Shown: positions 45,841 to 56,905, numbered from the stretch's first letter. The stretch is 64,000 nt of DNA from Kingdonia uniflora (GCA_014058105.1 JACGCM010001655.1:2294001-2358000), one strand, 5' to 3'. Notes: generated from the letters alone by a model not told the origin. Made by a program: numbers and translations.

Positions 45841-46072
45841 TTGTTTGATGTTTTTTCACCTAATATTGCAAGTTAAAGGTATTTTAAATCTAAACAGACC
45901 TTGGTAACAGCAAAAAAAAACACATTATTGCATCAATAGAGCAATGTTAAAATGAATTGTTTGATCTATTTTTCACCTAATATTGCAAATCAAAGACAAT
46001 ATAAATCTAAGAACAACTTGGTAACAAGAAAATCCCGCACATTATTGCATCAATAGAGCAATGCTAAAATAT
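45841..46072 (+). repeat. Two-copy tandem repeat, 116-bp unit
   Basis: Copies start at 45841 and 45957 with TTGTTTGAT, then 'ttttcacctaatattgca', 'cttggtaaca' and 'cattattgcatcaatagagcaatg'. Just downstream, 46115-46195 has 'gttttttcctcaatc.atcga' twice. Confidence 0.75.
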
Positions 46073-46269
46073 ATGGAGTAATAAATATAAAACGAAAAAA
46101 GAACAATATTAAAACTTTCGAAGTGAAAGTTTTTTCCTCAATCGATTGAAGAGAAATCCAAAAGTATGTTTTTTCCTCAATCAATCGAAATTTGATTTGA
46201 TTACTTCTTAGCACAAGGGATTCATATGAAGTAATTAGAAAACAAAGAAAGAAATCATACCTTTTCTAG

Positions 46270-46556
46270 GAATCAATTTAGCTTTGATATGTAGAACTAA
46301 TATAAGGAGGAGTGATTGATTTATAGAGGAGAACCGGAGAAGGATTTGTATAGAGAAAGAAATTGAAAGAGAAGGAGTTTAAGACCCAAAACTGCCATCC
46401 AATTGGGCAATTTAGAGTTGGATGACCTTGATGATTTCCATGGTACATAAGTACCATGGAAATAATCTAGGCCTTCCAAAGCATGCCTTGTCATACACAA
46501 CAATGGAATGGATGGCTCAAGCCAAAGAAAAAATATGGGATATTTTAATTATTATT
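46270..46556 (+). repeat. Dispersed palindromic repeat X, copy 1
   Basis: Shares 'gtgattgatttatagagg', 'tgccatccaattgggcaattta' and the palindrome 'atttccatggtac..aagtaccatggaaat', then 'aatctaggccttccaaa.ca.gcctt.tcatac', ending 'attattattatagatat', with 50240-50475. Probably a small non-autonomous transposon family; type not decided. Confidence 0.6.
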
Positions 46557-46937
46557 ATAGATATGTTTGATTTCTGCAAAACCTTTTAGGAGAGCGATTT
46601 ATTAGATATATTCATAGTCTGATTAACCTAGGCTTGTACATTTTTAACATATATTTTTGTGGTATGAGGTGGAATAAGTTGCTCGTTTTAGTTCTTTAGA
46701 ATATATAAGCTAAAATATATTAAGGTCATTAGAAAAAAGAAAAACAAAAAAAACAAAAAAAAAATCAAAACTTGCTTAACCCGGCGGTTGGCCTGTGATG
46801 TTGTCCCTAAATTTATTACTTTAAAATTAATTAACAAGTACTTAGCCTGAGTTTGGTTTTCACTTAATTAACAAAGCAACAAAATCATTTGATTAAATGA
46901 CACTGTTGGTTTGATAAATAAAATAAACATAAAGTGT

Positions 46938-49188
46938 TTAGGTATTGCTTGAGAGAAGATCCATTACAATGATGGGGCTCCTCACTGTATGTTTCCCATT
47001 AGTCATAATCTAAACAAGAACGCATGAAGAAACACTGTCATTCCTTTATAGTGTATCCATAATATTTACAACAAGGCTCAAGGTCTCAATTTTTTTAGAA
47101 ATACCAGTTTATTAGGACTAACGTTGACTATGGCTCTACTAGGCTGTGTTAACTCAATACTGTTAGTGAATGAACCATCTCCCACATTAGTCACTGTCCT
47201 CTTAAATTCTTGAGTAGTCGGTGAGGTTTCACTAAATGAAGTAATGAAGGTGGGATAGTTCAGATGGGAGGATGGGTTCACGCAATTGTAACTTGATGAT
47301 CTAACGATGGTTAAAAACTGCTCCCTAGTGAAGTTTATGGAGTTTATGTAATTAGCATAATCTTAGACAATGGCATCGTAAATTAATCCTAGATTGAGAG
47401 CCTTGTTAGGATCAATTTGACCCGCTCCCATGTCGAGACCCGTAGTGGGTCTTGAAAACTTTACATCGAGGATTGGAATATTGGTGTAATCCAGTGTGGG
47501 TTTGCTGTAGTCATCATGGCTGATCGAATGGCTGCAGAACTCCAATCTGCGTGTACACCTTTTAAGAGTGTGGCCACACCTGATGTATGTGGGTACGCTA
47601 TTGATATTCTAGATAATATGTTATAATTGCTCGACAGGAACGGGCTATTATAGGAAGCAGGGCCTGTGGTAACTTTTGGACTCCATGTAACTAACACTGG
47701 AGATTCCAGTACCACTACATCTAGTTTTAGAACTCCGTGGTAGCTTTGTGATGGTCATCGAAAACTATATTCTAGAATTTGTGGTGCACGTTTTGCTCCT
47801 CGTCCCACAAAGGTTTGCCCAAACTTTAAGTCGCCTTTGGATCAATGGTCAACTTGTCATAGTTGATCTCTGTGGGGGCATCCATCAGTTTAATAGTAAC
47901 TTCTAAAATACGATACTCTTCTCTTTTGTCAGTTGAGATGAATATAGCCCTGGTGACTATAGACTCAATAATTGTACTAATTTGATTGCTGATCCTAGGT
48001 CCTTCAGAACATACCAGAATTGCATTATTTACAGATTCTGATAATAGGGCTGGCAAATTGCATCTTTTAAGGATCTCATTGTACACAAGCAATGCTCTTC
48101 CCAGGAATGACAACCATCCGATAATAGCTTTCCCATTGTTAAGAGTCAAAGTGCATGCTAATTGTCGTCAATGGTGCTCACTCCAACTGTCAATGACCAT
48201 GGATTTCCCACTATAGTCATCAAATCTGAACCTCTATTCCCTGCCGAGGAAGAAACTACTACACCTTCTCCAAGGCCGTAAATGATGTTATAGATATCGG
48301 ATCTTCATACGGAAGAGCCCCTCGAAAACTCATCGACATTGAAATGATATCAACGCCGTCAGCTAATGCTTGGTTCATACCGACAATAATGTCAGAAGTA
48401 AGAGGTCCACCTCTTGACCAAGTAACTTTGTATACTACAGGCCTCACACAAGGTGCAGCACCTCTTACTGTGCCCTTCACATATCCAAAGTAAGATACAC
48501 CTCGTGCATAATTTCCAACAGCTATTGGCGTGGTGTAAGTCCCATTCCCCGTTTCATCCCTAAGAGAGTTATACACGAAACTAATATTAGAATCTTGGGC
48601 AAGAACACCCTTATTGAAGTATCTTGCTCTAATGAGCTTCCGGTTGTACATTGAAGATTTAAACTAAATGCCAGGTTCTCACGTCCCTTTCCACCTTCTT
48701 GGGATCTCCCCCACTACATCGTCTCTGAAGCTAGTACTCTCTGGCCACACCCTAGAGTCGATTATACCAATTATGGCATTTGTACCATAATTTCACGCTA
48801 GCCAAAGTCCACCAGCCCTGTTTAAGGAGAGAAAGTCTGTTGTGTGGGTTGTATCGATATGCAACGTATGGTCAGGGCAAGCAGTGATACACCCTGGCAT
48901 CTTATTTAAAGCCTCTACTTCTTTCTGAGAAAGAACCACACTGAATTCGTGGATAGTGTGGTTGTAGGTATAGAAAAGCTTTGGTGGTACTAAAGTACTA
49001 ACTTTGTCAGAATCAATTTTCAGTAAATCCAATATGGCCGAGTACCAATGGTGATGGCTAGAGAAGGCCTTTGGCATAATCAATTTGTCCATGAGGGCAA
49101 TATACGTCGACCTCTTAGCCAAAATGGATGCAGAGTTGATTAATGTAAAGAGTAGCAATGCTTGAAAAAGTGAGTTAAAGGAACCCAT
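46938..49188 (-). pseudogene. Subtilisin-like serine protease (subtilase, S8) pseudogene
   Basis: The only host-type gene. Minus strand from MGSFNSLFQALLLFTLINSA (signal peptide) at 49188. Propeptide (I9): TYIALMDKLIMPKAFSSHHH to VSTLVPPKLFYTYNHTIHEF. Catalytic part: [17 protein letters not shown] (Asp present, usual D-T-G is D-S-R), RDETGNGTYTTPIAVGN (usual G-H-G-T-H-T, so the catalytic His is Asn), ARGVSYFGYVKGTVRGAAP, VYKVTW, DIISMSMSF, then RISIAYPHTSGVATLLKGVH (usual G-T-S-M; Ser kept), WSSAAIRSAMMTTA. C-terminal fibronectin-like part: GKHTVRSPIIVMDLLSSNT to the stop at 46938. It is intronless like many plant subtilases. A stop at 48796, further stops and frameshifts at 48660-48790, 47750-48260 and 47080-47460 show decay. 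Secreted apoplastic proteases are the intact relatives. Confidence 0.9.
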
Positions 49189-49704
49189 GATTCTCTTCCT
49201 TAAAAAAAAATACTTTCGCCTTGATATCTATCTCTCCGTTAAGATATAATGTAACTGAAAATTCCTGGGTGGTCTTTATTTACATAAAATATTTTTGTTT
49301 GGTGGTTCTAACTTATTTCATTAAGTCGCTGTCTTACACATTAAATTGTGATTAAGAGTTGGTTTATTAAATCTGTCGACTTTTTTATGTGTCAATTTAG
49401 AAAATATACTTAGTTTCTTCCCTACTTGTGTTTTAGACTTTATCCAGCGAAGCCTGACCATTATGACTGAAGGGTTTCTACTAAGTCTCACGTCATCTTT
49501 TGCCTACATTATAACCTCGTCATAACTTTACCCCGTTGATTCAGAATAGTCCTAGATAATTTAGACGAATGCTCGAGATTTGAATGTGAAGAGACGCACC
49601 TAAGAGGGGTTTTAAGCTAGAGATAGGTGAGTTGGTACTTCAAGCAAGTCGGGTTCACGATAATGGCCCCCTAATTTAAACCTCTGATCAAACCAAATAT
49701 ATCC

Positions 49705-49930
49705 TTAGCCATCCATCCAATATAAATAAATATAACATATAAATTTTAAGTTAGAATGACAGTATTGGTTTGATAAATAACAAAAACATACTATGTTTAG
49801 TCGTTGCTTGAGAGCAAGTTCAGTACAATGATGGGGCTCCTCATTATGTATGTTTCCCTTACTATTAACCCAAGTAAGTGCACCCAAAGAAACTCTCTCC
49901 TTTCTTTGTTTGGTGTCAGTGGCAATCACA
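49705..49930 (-). pseudogene. Second subtilase C-terminal fragment
   Basis: ERVSLGALTWVNSKGNIHNE matches the last strand of the subtilase fibronectin-like domain (usual 'V.FG.LTW.D..G.H.VRSPI'). At DNA level 49790-49900 matches 46935-47045, including 'acaatgatggggctcctca'. It lies upstream of the pseudogene in the same orientation, so a neighbouring tandem copy was once present and has been lost except for its 3' end. Confidence 0.7.
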
Positions 49931-50239
49931 ACAAAAACATACTATGTTGCTGCATATACTTCTGTAACATACAAATCAACAACAAGCATCCATCATTAAC
50001 CAAATTAAATACCAATTTAAGCTCCAATCTTCTAATTTAAAACCCTAGATTCATATCTAATAACAGAAAATTCGAGAGAAAACCCTAAACTTGGGGAGAT
50101 TAGGGTGTACCTTGGTGAGATTGACGTAGAAGAAGAGAGGTTTCTTTGTTTTAGAGACTTGTATTCGATGATGAAATTGGTGAGATTTGGTACTAGAGTA
50201 AAGGATACATTTTTTATGAAACAATTTAAGTTTGATCTC
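49931..50239. other. Spacer with no gene seen
   Basis: AT-rich; 'aaaccctaaacttggggagattagggtgtacc' looks like a leader of a plant gene or transposon, but no ORF follows. Confidence 0.3.
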
Positions 50240-50475
50240 TAAGGTAAGTTAGAGAAGAATGATTGATTTATAGAGGGAGAAGAAGATTTAAACCCATAAA
50301 TGCCATGCAAGTGGGCAATTTAGGGTTTGACGGCCCAGATCATTTCCATGGTACGGAAGTACCATAGAAATAATCTAAGCCTTCCAAAACACGCCTTATC
50401 ATACGGGTCGGTGGAATGGATGTTTGAAACCATAGCAAAAAGATGGGTTGCTTTTATTATTATTATAGATATCAA
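50240..50475 (+). repeat. Dispersed palindromic repeat X, copy 2
   Basis: Matches 46270-46556; palindrome 'atttccatggtacggaagtaccatagaaat' at 50342, end 'ttattattattatagatat'. Confidence 0.6.
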
Positions 50476-50499
50476 TGGAATGCTCATTTTCTATTACGT

Positions 50500-51180
50500 G
50501 TCTTGTTTTATTTAACATGGTAGGCTAAGCTGCCTATTAGGGTGAGGATGGACCCCCCCTCCCCATTAATATGTACTTAGCTATATTTAGTCTAAGCTTC
50601 CCATAGTTATTATATGCTAATTTCTTCTTAATTATTTATAGAGTTCTTATATTAATATATTATGTTCTATGTAAGGAATGATATAATATATGTTTTATAA
50701 GATTTTATAGGTGTTTTCAACTTGATCATTAGGATTAGATTTCAATATATTATGCGAGTCATATGATTTTGATTAACATCTTGTATTTAACTAAATGATT
50801 AAACAATTTATGTTTTTATCACATACCAAGTTACATAATATGTGTATCTCAATTCTTTGATTAAAAGGAGCAATTATTCAACGATTAGGTCGTCAAAACA
50901 CTATTATTCAAATTGGGAACTTTCGATTAAATTGACTAGTATATGTTAATGGTGGTGAAATCCAAAACCCTAATTATCATTTTAATTATTTCATATCTAC
51001 CTTTATTATTCGATATCCGTAAATTAGATTATCATTATTATCATTAAATAACTTTTTTGAAGCAAAAACCAAACTAAAAGAGATGATAAAATTTAAGTCC
51101 TTGTGGGTTCGACCTTGCTTGTTCTACGTTTCAAACAAATCGTGAACTTGTGAGTACTTTTTTTAAGATACATACAGTTT
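50500..51180 (+). repeat. Element K: LTR end of an Athila-like element
   Basis: 'aagtccttgtgggttcgaccttgcttgttctac' near 51090 is the usual 3' end of many plant gypsy LTRs. It is followed by ...TACAGTT and a TTGGCGCCGTTTCC primer site. The left edge of the LTR could not be set. Confidence 0.5.
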
Positions 51181-51200
51181 TTGGCGCCGTTTCCAGGGAC
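51181..51200 (+). promoter_or_regulatory. Primer-binding site of element K
   Basis: TTGGCGCCGTTTCCAGGGA, close to the Athila-type TTGGCGCCGTTGCCGGGGA. Confidence 0.6.
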
Positions 51201-51923
51201 TTTAAATTTTTATTATCTTTCCATAAATTGGTTTTTATTTATATTTTTTTTCTGTTTGAATTTTTCTTTGTAGTTACTAATGCTAGTCATTAATATCACT
51301 AATATTTATTTAATATCACTATTTACTTATACTATTCCATATCAGTATTCATTAGTATTATTCATCTCTGTTATTCACTTCCATTATTTTCAAACTCGTA
51401 GCTTATTTTCTCTGCTTGTGCATGTTTTAGGTTAAACTATAAAAATAATTCATCTTAATAAACAAAGAACAAAAATAATTAGTTTAGGAGTTATGCTTGC
51501 AGTGTTGAGCTTTTCAAGTTGGACATCACGTCAATGCTAACTTAGCGACGATCCCGGGGTGACCATCTTCAAATAACTTCATTGACGTAACCAAGAAGCC
51601 CTAAAAATCATGCGCCGAAGGTATCATTGGAATCCCCACATAGGCCCACAGTTTCTGGGATCATTTTGATTGTTGAATGTTTAATTTTAGGTAATATCAT
51701 TAGTAAAGGGTGAAAAAAATGGGATTTCATCACCCGTGCGTACCCATGCTTAGGACCCTAGGATTTTATCACCGAGTTAAATTTTTTGATCCTAAACCTA
51801 GACCTAAAAGAAACAAAGAAGTCTCAAAAGATACTTTAAATGGCTTTAGTGCCCAAACCGGGAGCTTAGGATACGCGCTCTTAGGAAAATTAGAAGTGAA
51901 AAGCTACTTTGACACAGGGTACC
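51201..51923 (+). other. Element K leader, cut by element L
   Basis: Untranslated leader followed by a 72-codon ORF (51710) of unknown nature, FHHPCVPMLRTLGFYHRV, that runs into the LTR of L. No gag motif recognised. Confidence 0.35.
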
Positions 51924-52512
51924 TGTAGGGACTTATCCCTCAAGCTAAGGACACTTAATCTCATCTATACCTCGAGCTCTATAAGACTCGACCTTATCCA
52001 GTACCAGATTCACGCTTAAACAAATGCGTTAACAGTTACACATCGACCACGAACTCTAGCAGAGCATGGATTGTCCACAACAGATGTAAACAGAACAAGT
52101 CAACATACACCTGTCTTCAACGAGCTAGCAGTTACACACTCAACTGCCCATGGCTCTCACTTTCAGGAAAACATGTTCGAGCACGATGTCAAGCTGAGAG
52201 CAGGGTCTATACAAGTGCAGAGCTCCTAAGGAAACAATGTGTCCGACAGAGTATTCTACACATACAATTATCTGATATCTAGCTATTCTATCTTAGATTA
52301 ACTCTTGTAATCAGATTCTCCCACTTTCTCAAGCAATAATACTACTTTTACATAATCCTCCACTCGAGGTCGTGGTTTTTACCTATTCACAGGTTTTCCA
52401 TGCTAAATCCCCTGTGTCAAGTATTATCTCTTATTTAATTCTTGGCATAGTAGTTCTTGGCGTAAGGATCAATTTCAAGCCAGTTTGAGCTTTACGAAAT
52501 CTGGTCCCTATA
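51924..52512 (+). repeat. Element L: 5' LTR
   Basis: Starts TGTAGGGACTTATCCCTC and ends TCTGGTCCCTATA (expected TGTAGGGAC ... GTCCCTACA, a short terminal inverted repeat). Aligns along its length with 63133-63713. Confidence 0.9.
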
Positions 52513-52532
52513 TTTGGCACCGTATGTGGGAA
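52513..52532 (+). promoter_or_regulatory. Primer-binding site of element L
   Basis: TTTGGCACCGTATGTGGGAA directly after the LTR; same site type as B, E and J. Confidence 0.75.
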
Positions 52533-52563
52533 CGTACGATTTTTCCACGTACTTAAGGACCAT

Positions 52564-53316
52564 GATTGATACTCATCAGTCGAATAGTATTCAATTATGG
52601 TTCAAACATGCCAATCTTCAAGAGCTCAGCCTAAAAATTCAAGGGAAGCTGATCGGGTTACCGAGCTTCGGGCGAGCTTAATTGTCGAAGCCAAGAAACA
52701 GATTCAGCTCGAGCGCCAGCTATTGGAGGATCGAGAATTCCGCGAGAAGGAATCTGAACGAGAGCAACAAGCCTGAGTTCTGGGGACAAAGAAGCAAGAA
52801 GCTCAGATGTTAGCTTTAACAGCTCTGAAGGCATTACAGAGCAGCCAACCACCGCCAGCCCTGAGAGAGTGTGAAACAGTACCAAAAATCTCGAGAGTTT
52901 CCGTTCACGAGAGGTTAGAAGAATATGAGGTACATAGTACAGACATTTATAGGATTCATTGTGTGGATCCACAAGCACCGATAGCCTCAATTCATTTGGG
53001 ACAGGAGACGCAGACAAATATCAGCCGAGATCGCAGACCTTCCAAGTAGCCCGAGGAAGTCTTGTGAGTTCCTTACCGAGCCCCGCTTCCTGAACGTGTG
53101 AGCAAGGAAACAGGTGGCCACATTCCCAAACTCATACGTCAAGCAGCTCCGGTAGTTCCAGCAGCTCTGGTAGTTCCAGCAGCTCCGGTAATTCTAATAG
53201 TTCCAGCAGCCCCTATCCCTCAGCATTATATTTCTCGGGAACTCATGGACCAGCGTATCAGGGAGATCATCGAAGCAACGGCTTTAGGCGCGAAGGATGA
53301 CTCACACAAATTACAA
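52564..53316 (+). pseudogene. gag: Element L: gag N-terminal remnant
   Basis: Start MIDTHQSNSIQL at 52564, 51 bases after the LTR, with several frames. Helical charged segment near 52650-52770; then 53098-53316 reads MSKETGGHIPKLIRQAAPVV and a short alanine/proline/valine repeat (VVPAAPV, made by a DNA repeat 'ctccggtagttccagcag'). Next comes YISRELMDQRIREIIEATAL, which matches gag of J (YVTQDHMDQRMKELIEAQVI). The capsid core, zinc knuckle and protease are deleted; at about 53316 RT begins in another frame. Confidence 0.7.
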
Positions 53317-54076
53317 GGTCATGCCATTCGGCCTTAAGAACGCTGGAGCCACTTACCAAAGGCTGGTCACGAGCATGTTCAAAGAACATTTGGGAAAAAT
53401 AGTTAAAGTCTATATTGATGACATGTTTTACAAAAGCCTAAAGAAAGAAGATCACATCTCTCACCTCTCTTGAGTATTCAGTATATTACGATCCTACAGA
53501 ATGAAGCTTAATCCCGAAAAATGTCAGGTCGGCATTCACTCAGGCAAGTTCTTGGGTCATCTTATCAGCAAGAAAGGGATAGAAGCAGATCCAGATCAAA
53601 TTTGAGCTCTTCTGGACATGCCTTCACCATCAACAAAGAAGGATGTACAAAAGCTCGCAGGAAAGATTGCAGCAATCAACAGATTCGTATCCAAATCCTC
53701 AGACCGATGCAAATGGTTATTTATGCTACTCAGAGGTTCTACTCAACGAGGCAAAGGTTCAAAGAACGAAGATATCAACTGGACACCGGAATGCGAAGCA
53801 GCTTTTCAGGAACTCAAAACTTACCTAGGGAAGGCTTCAATCATGAGCACTCCGATAGGCAACGAGGAACTGATTATCTACCTCACAGTTACAGATGTAT
53901 CTCTCAGCTCAGTTCTCAATCGGCTCAAACGAAAAATTAAGAAACCGATCTTCTTCATCAGCAAGACACTTACTCCAGCAGAAACGAGGTACTCTAAAAT
54001 TTAAAGGTTACTTTTAACTCTTGTTTACACTGCACAAAAACTCAAACACTATTTTCAAGCACATCCTGTCAAAGTC
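53317..54076 (+). pseudogene. Element L: reverse transcriptase (palm onward) and RNase H
   Basis: Begins inside the RT palm: YKVMPFGLKNAGATYQRLV, catalytic VYIDDMFYKS near 53412, MKLNPEKCQVGIHSGKFLGH, then the 128-codon ORF 53618-54004 (KKDVQKLAGKIAAINRFVSK, RCKWLFMLL). RNase H: DINWTPECEAAFQELKTYLG, LTVTDVSLSSVLNRL, PIFFISKTLTPAETRYSKI, a stop at 54004, then KLKHYFQAHPVKVMTNYPLR. The fingers are absent because of the upstream deletion. Two other stops at 53474 and 53605. Confidence 0.85.
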
Positions 54077-55384
54077 ATGACGAACTACCCACTTCGGGAA
54101 GTATTGTCTAAGAAAGAAAAATCCAGAAGAGTACAGCAGTGGTCTGTCAGTTTGGGGGAGCACAAAATCAAATTCGAGCAGCAAATTTCCGAAAAGGGTC
54201 AAGCAGTCGCTAATTTTCTAGTAGACTTTCCACTTTCAGATCCTGACTGGGAAGAACATGATCCAGATCTCGTCGAAGATGCAGTAGATGAGATTCCACT
54301 CTCCAAATCTTTTGATGATCGAGCATCATGGATATCTCAAAAAGGGTGGAGGCCCCTCACCGATGGTTCACCAGGACCCGCAAGGTTGGGAATTGGAATC
54401 GTTCTCATTATACCTTCCAACGATAGAATCGAGAAATCCATCTGTCTCGACTTTGAAGTATCGAACAATGTTACAGAGTGTGAGGCACTCATTCATGGTC
54501 TGGACATGGCTCTCGAACTCAGAATTACTGAAATCTTAGCCTACACAAACTCTCTTCTAATCGTTCATCACTACTTAGAACATTACAAGAAGAACGGGAT
54601 CATGGTGGATTATGCAGCTCTGGTTGCTGAAAAACTAAACAAATTTCACAGAGCTACGCTCGAATACCTCCCTCGAGGAGAGAATCGCCACGCTGACTCC
54701 TTGGCTTACTTAGCCAAAGTATTAGGTACGGAATCACGACACCTTCAAATTGAGGTTATTTCTATCCCCAGTATTAATTGTACTACGATATATGCGATTA
54801 ACACTAGGGGCGATGAGATGGCAGAAGATGATTGGAGGAAACCTTTCGTTACTTATCTCGGTCAGGATAACTCATGCAACGGGCCACTACCAGATGATCC
54901 ACAGCAGCGCAGACACATCATCAAGAATTCAAAATGCTACACAGTCCAACCAAACGGCAATCTCTACAAACGCTCGGTCACTGGTCAATACCTCAAGTGC
55001 CTCTCTGAGGAACTTGCCGACAACATGCTTCGAGATCTACATGAAAGAATCTATAGATCCCATACCGGAGGACGAGCTCTTGCTAACAGAGCTATTACCC
55101 AAGAAGTATTCTGGCCAGGGATGCGGAAGCAAGCTGAAGAATACTTAAGGAAATGTGAAGCATGTCAGTGTCATGGAAATCAAATTCAGGCCCTTGCCCT
55201 CGAACTCCATGCCAGTAAGGTGTACTGGCGGTTCAAGCGATGGGCACTCGATCTAGTTGGTGAATTCTCCAATAGTCTGGGTAATAGGAAATTTCTCCTT
55301 GTTGCCACAGATTACTTCACCAAATGGGTCAAAGCAGTTCCTCTATGCAGAACTCGAGAAGAAGAGGTCATTTCTTTCATTTAG
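54077..55384 (+). CDS. Element L: second (archaeal-type) RNase H and integrase N-terminal half, 435-codon ORF
   Basis: Longest intact ORF in the window. The ATG is internal to pol, not a natural start. Residues 1-25 are the RNase H tail (YPLREVLSKKEKSRRVQQWS). The second RNase H spans about 88-225: Asp96 (PLTDGSPG), Glu134 (NVTECEALIHGL), the third site Asn158 (LAYTNSLLIVHH, normally Asp), Asp207 (NRHADSLAYLA). Integrase zinc part: MLRDLHERIYRSHTGGRALA and KCEACQCHGNQ. The core start is WALDLVGEFSNSLGNRKFLL with VATDYFTKWVKAVPLC. A stop at 55382 separates it from the next ORF. Two RNase H domains in a row identify the Tat lineage. The Asn in the active site should weaken or abolish the second RNase H. 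Confidence 0.85.
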   Translation: MTNYPLREVLSKKEKSRRVQQWSVSLGEHKIKFEQQISEKGQAVANFLVDFPLSDPDWEEHDPDLVEDAVDEIPLSKSFDDRASWISQKGWRPLTDGSPGPARLGIGIVLIIPSNDRIEKSICLDFEVSNNVTECEALIHGLDMALELRITEILAYTNSLLIVHHYLEHYKKNGIMVDYAALVAEKLNKFHRATLEYLPRGENRHADSLAYLAKVLGTESRHLQIEVISIPSINCTTIYAINTRGDEMAEDDWRKPFVTYLGQDNSCNGPLPDDPQQRRHIIKNSKCYTVQPNGNLYKRSVTGQYLKCLSEELADNMLRDLHERIYRSHTGGRALANRAITQEVFWPGMRKQAEEYLRKCEACQCHGNQIQALALELHASKVYWRFKRWALDLVGEFSNSLGNRKFLLVATDYFTKWVKAVPLCRTREEEVISFI

Positions 55385-56086
55385 CAGCATATCATCACAA
55401 GATTTGGTTGTCCACATTTGATCCGTATCGATAACGGTCCTCAGTTCGTTGGAGCAAAGGTCGTAGCATTTCTCAACAAACACAACATAATCCATTCTTC
55501 ATCGAACCCATACTACCCCCAGGGAAACGGACAGGTGGAGATCACAAACAAGATCATCGTAGATGGTCTCAAAAAGTGCCTTATGTTACAGAAGAAGAGT
55601 AACTGGATACGTGAATTACCTCACGTCTTATGGGCTTATCGAACTACGCCCCGAAAATCAACACAGTGCTCTCCTTTTCTACTTGCCTATGGATCTAAAG
55701 CAATCATCCCAATGGAGTACCACCATCCCGTAAGAGACCACGATCTCACAAACGAAGAGAATGAGTTTGAATTGACTTGTAACCTTAATTGGATCGATGA
55801 GACACGAGATCGAGCTATCGCAAATCTTGGTCGATATCATCAAACACTGGCAAATTCATACAACAAACGAGTTCACACTCGGAAGTTTGCCATCAACGAC
55901 TGGGTCCTTCGAGAAATCCCAGATAACATAAAAAATCCACATGCTGAGAAACTAGCAGAAAACTGGGAAGGTCATTTCATGGTCATAGGTCGAACTGGTC
56001 TAGGTTCATACTATCTCATGACGGAAGCTGGTGACAAAATTCCAAATCCATGGAATACAAGAAGATTAAAATTATATCGACGCTAA
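55385..56086 (+). CDS. Element L: integrase C-terminal half, 222-codon ORF
   Basis: Continues the integrase in the same frame after one stop. Second Asp in RIDNGPQFVGAKVVAFLN, Glu in YYPQGNGQVEITNKIIVDGL, so the D-D-E triad is complete across both ORFs. Then WAYRTTPRKSTQCSPFLLAY, WIDETRDRAIANLGRYHQTL, VLREIPDNIKNPHAEKLAEN, GLGSYYLMTEAGD, NPWNTRRLKLYRR and stop. One base change would separate this copy from an open pol 3' half. No chromodomain. Confidence 0.85.
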   Translation, partial: QHIITRFGCPHLIRIDNGPQFVGAKVVAFLNKHNIIHSSSNPYYPQGNGQVEITNKIIVDGLKKCLMLQKKSNWIRELPHVLWAYRTTPRKSTQCSPFLLAYGSKAIIPMEYHHPVRDHDLTNEENEFELTCNLNWIDETRDRAIANLGRYHQTLANSYNKRVHTRKFAINDWVLREIPDNIKNPHAEKLAENWEGHFMVIGRTGLGSYYLMTEAGDKIPNPWNTRRLKLYRR

Positions 56087-56229
56087 ACAACTCCTCCGTC
56101 ACTCAACAACGTTCAATCCACCTCGAGATTTCACCTCCAGTGTAAGTACAAACTTTTTTCAATCAATGAAATCTCATTTTTATCACAAGAATCTATATCA
56201 ATCAATAAAATCTCCATCCAAGGGTAAAA

Positions 56230-56905
56230 GCGCAGTTTATCCTAGCTCGATCCCTAAAGATAAACAACGTCTAACATTGGTAATGGCATAGATAATACTA
56301 GCCTAACTCCTGAGGATACTCATACATCTGAAGGCGGGGGCCATAATGAACCTCTTAGCCTAAAGATAACAAGCCTAAAACACGAGTGAGGAAAAAAATT
56401 ACTCGCTGCCGCTAAGCTCCAACATCCAACATTGGTAATGGCATAGATAATACTAGCCTAACTCCTGAGGATACTCATACATCCGAAGGCGGTGGGCCAT
56501 AATGAACCTCTTAGCCTGAAGATAACAGACCTAAAGCACGAGTGAGGAAAAAACTTGCTCGTTGCCGCTAAGCTCCAATATTCAATATGGTATCAAGGCA
56601 TAGATAATACTAGCCGAACCCCTGAGGATACAAACACCTCCGGGGCTGGGGCCATAAAGAGCCTCAGCCTGCAGGATTAGGCCTAAAACACGAGTGAGAC
56701 GTTGCTCGCTGTCGATAAGCCCAACTCTCCAATATGGTATCAAGGCATAGATAATACTAGCCGAACCCCTGAAGATACATAGATCCGAGGCGGAGGCCAT
56801 AAAGATCCTCTTAGCCTGCGGTGACCGCCTAAAGTACGAGCAAAGATACTGGCTCACTACCGCTAAGCCTCCCTGAAGTCCAAGGGTTGAAGCACAGATA
56901 ATACT
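56230..56905 (+). repeat. Tandem array, about 150-bp unit, 4-5 copies (element L)
   Basis: 'ggcatagataatactagcc' at 56285, 56440, 56597 and 56744, and a diverged unit near 56893 (147-157 base spacing). Each unit holds 'cctgaggatac', 'gccataa.ga.cctcttagcctg', 'cacgagtgag' and 'ctcgctgccgctaagc'. It lies between pol and the antisense gene; the unit is unrelated to those of F and I. Confidence 0.9.

Noticed and set aside
53521..53940. 139-codon plus-strand ORF in a shifted frame of RT
   Set aside because: The RT/RNase H frame over the same bases carries all conserved motifs.
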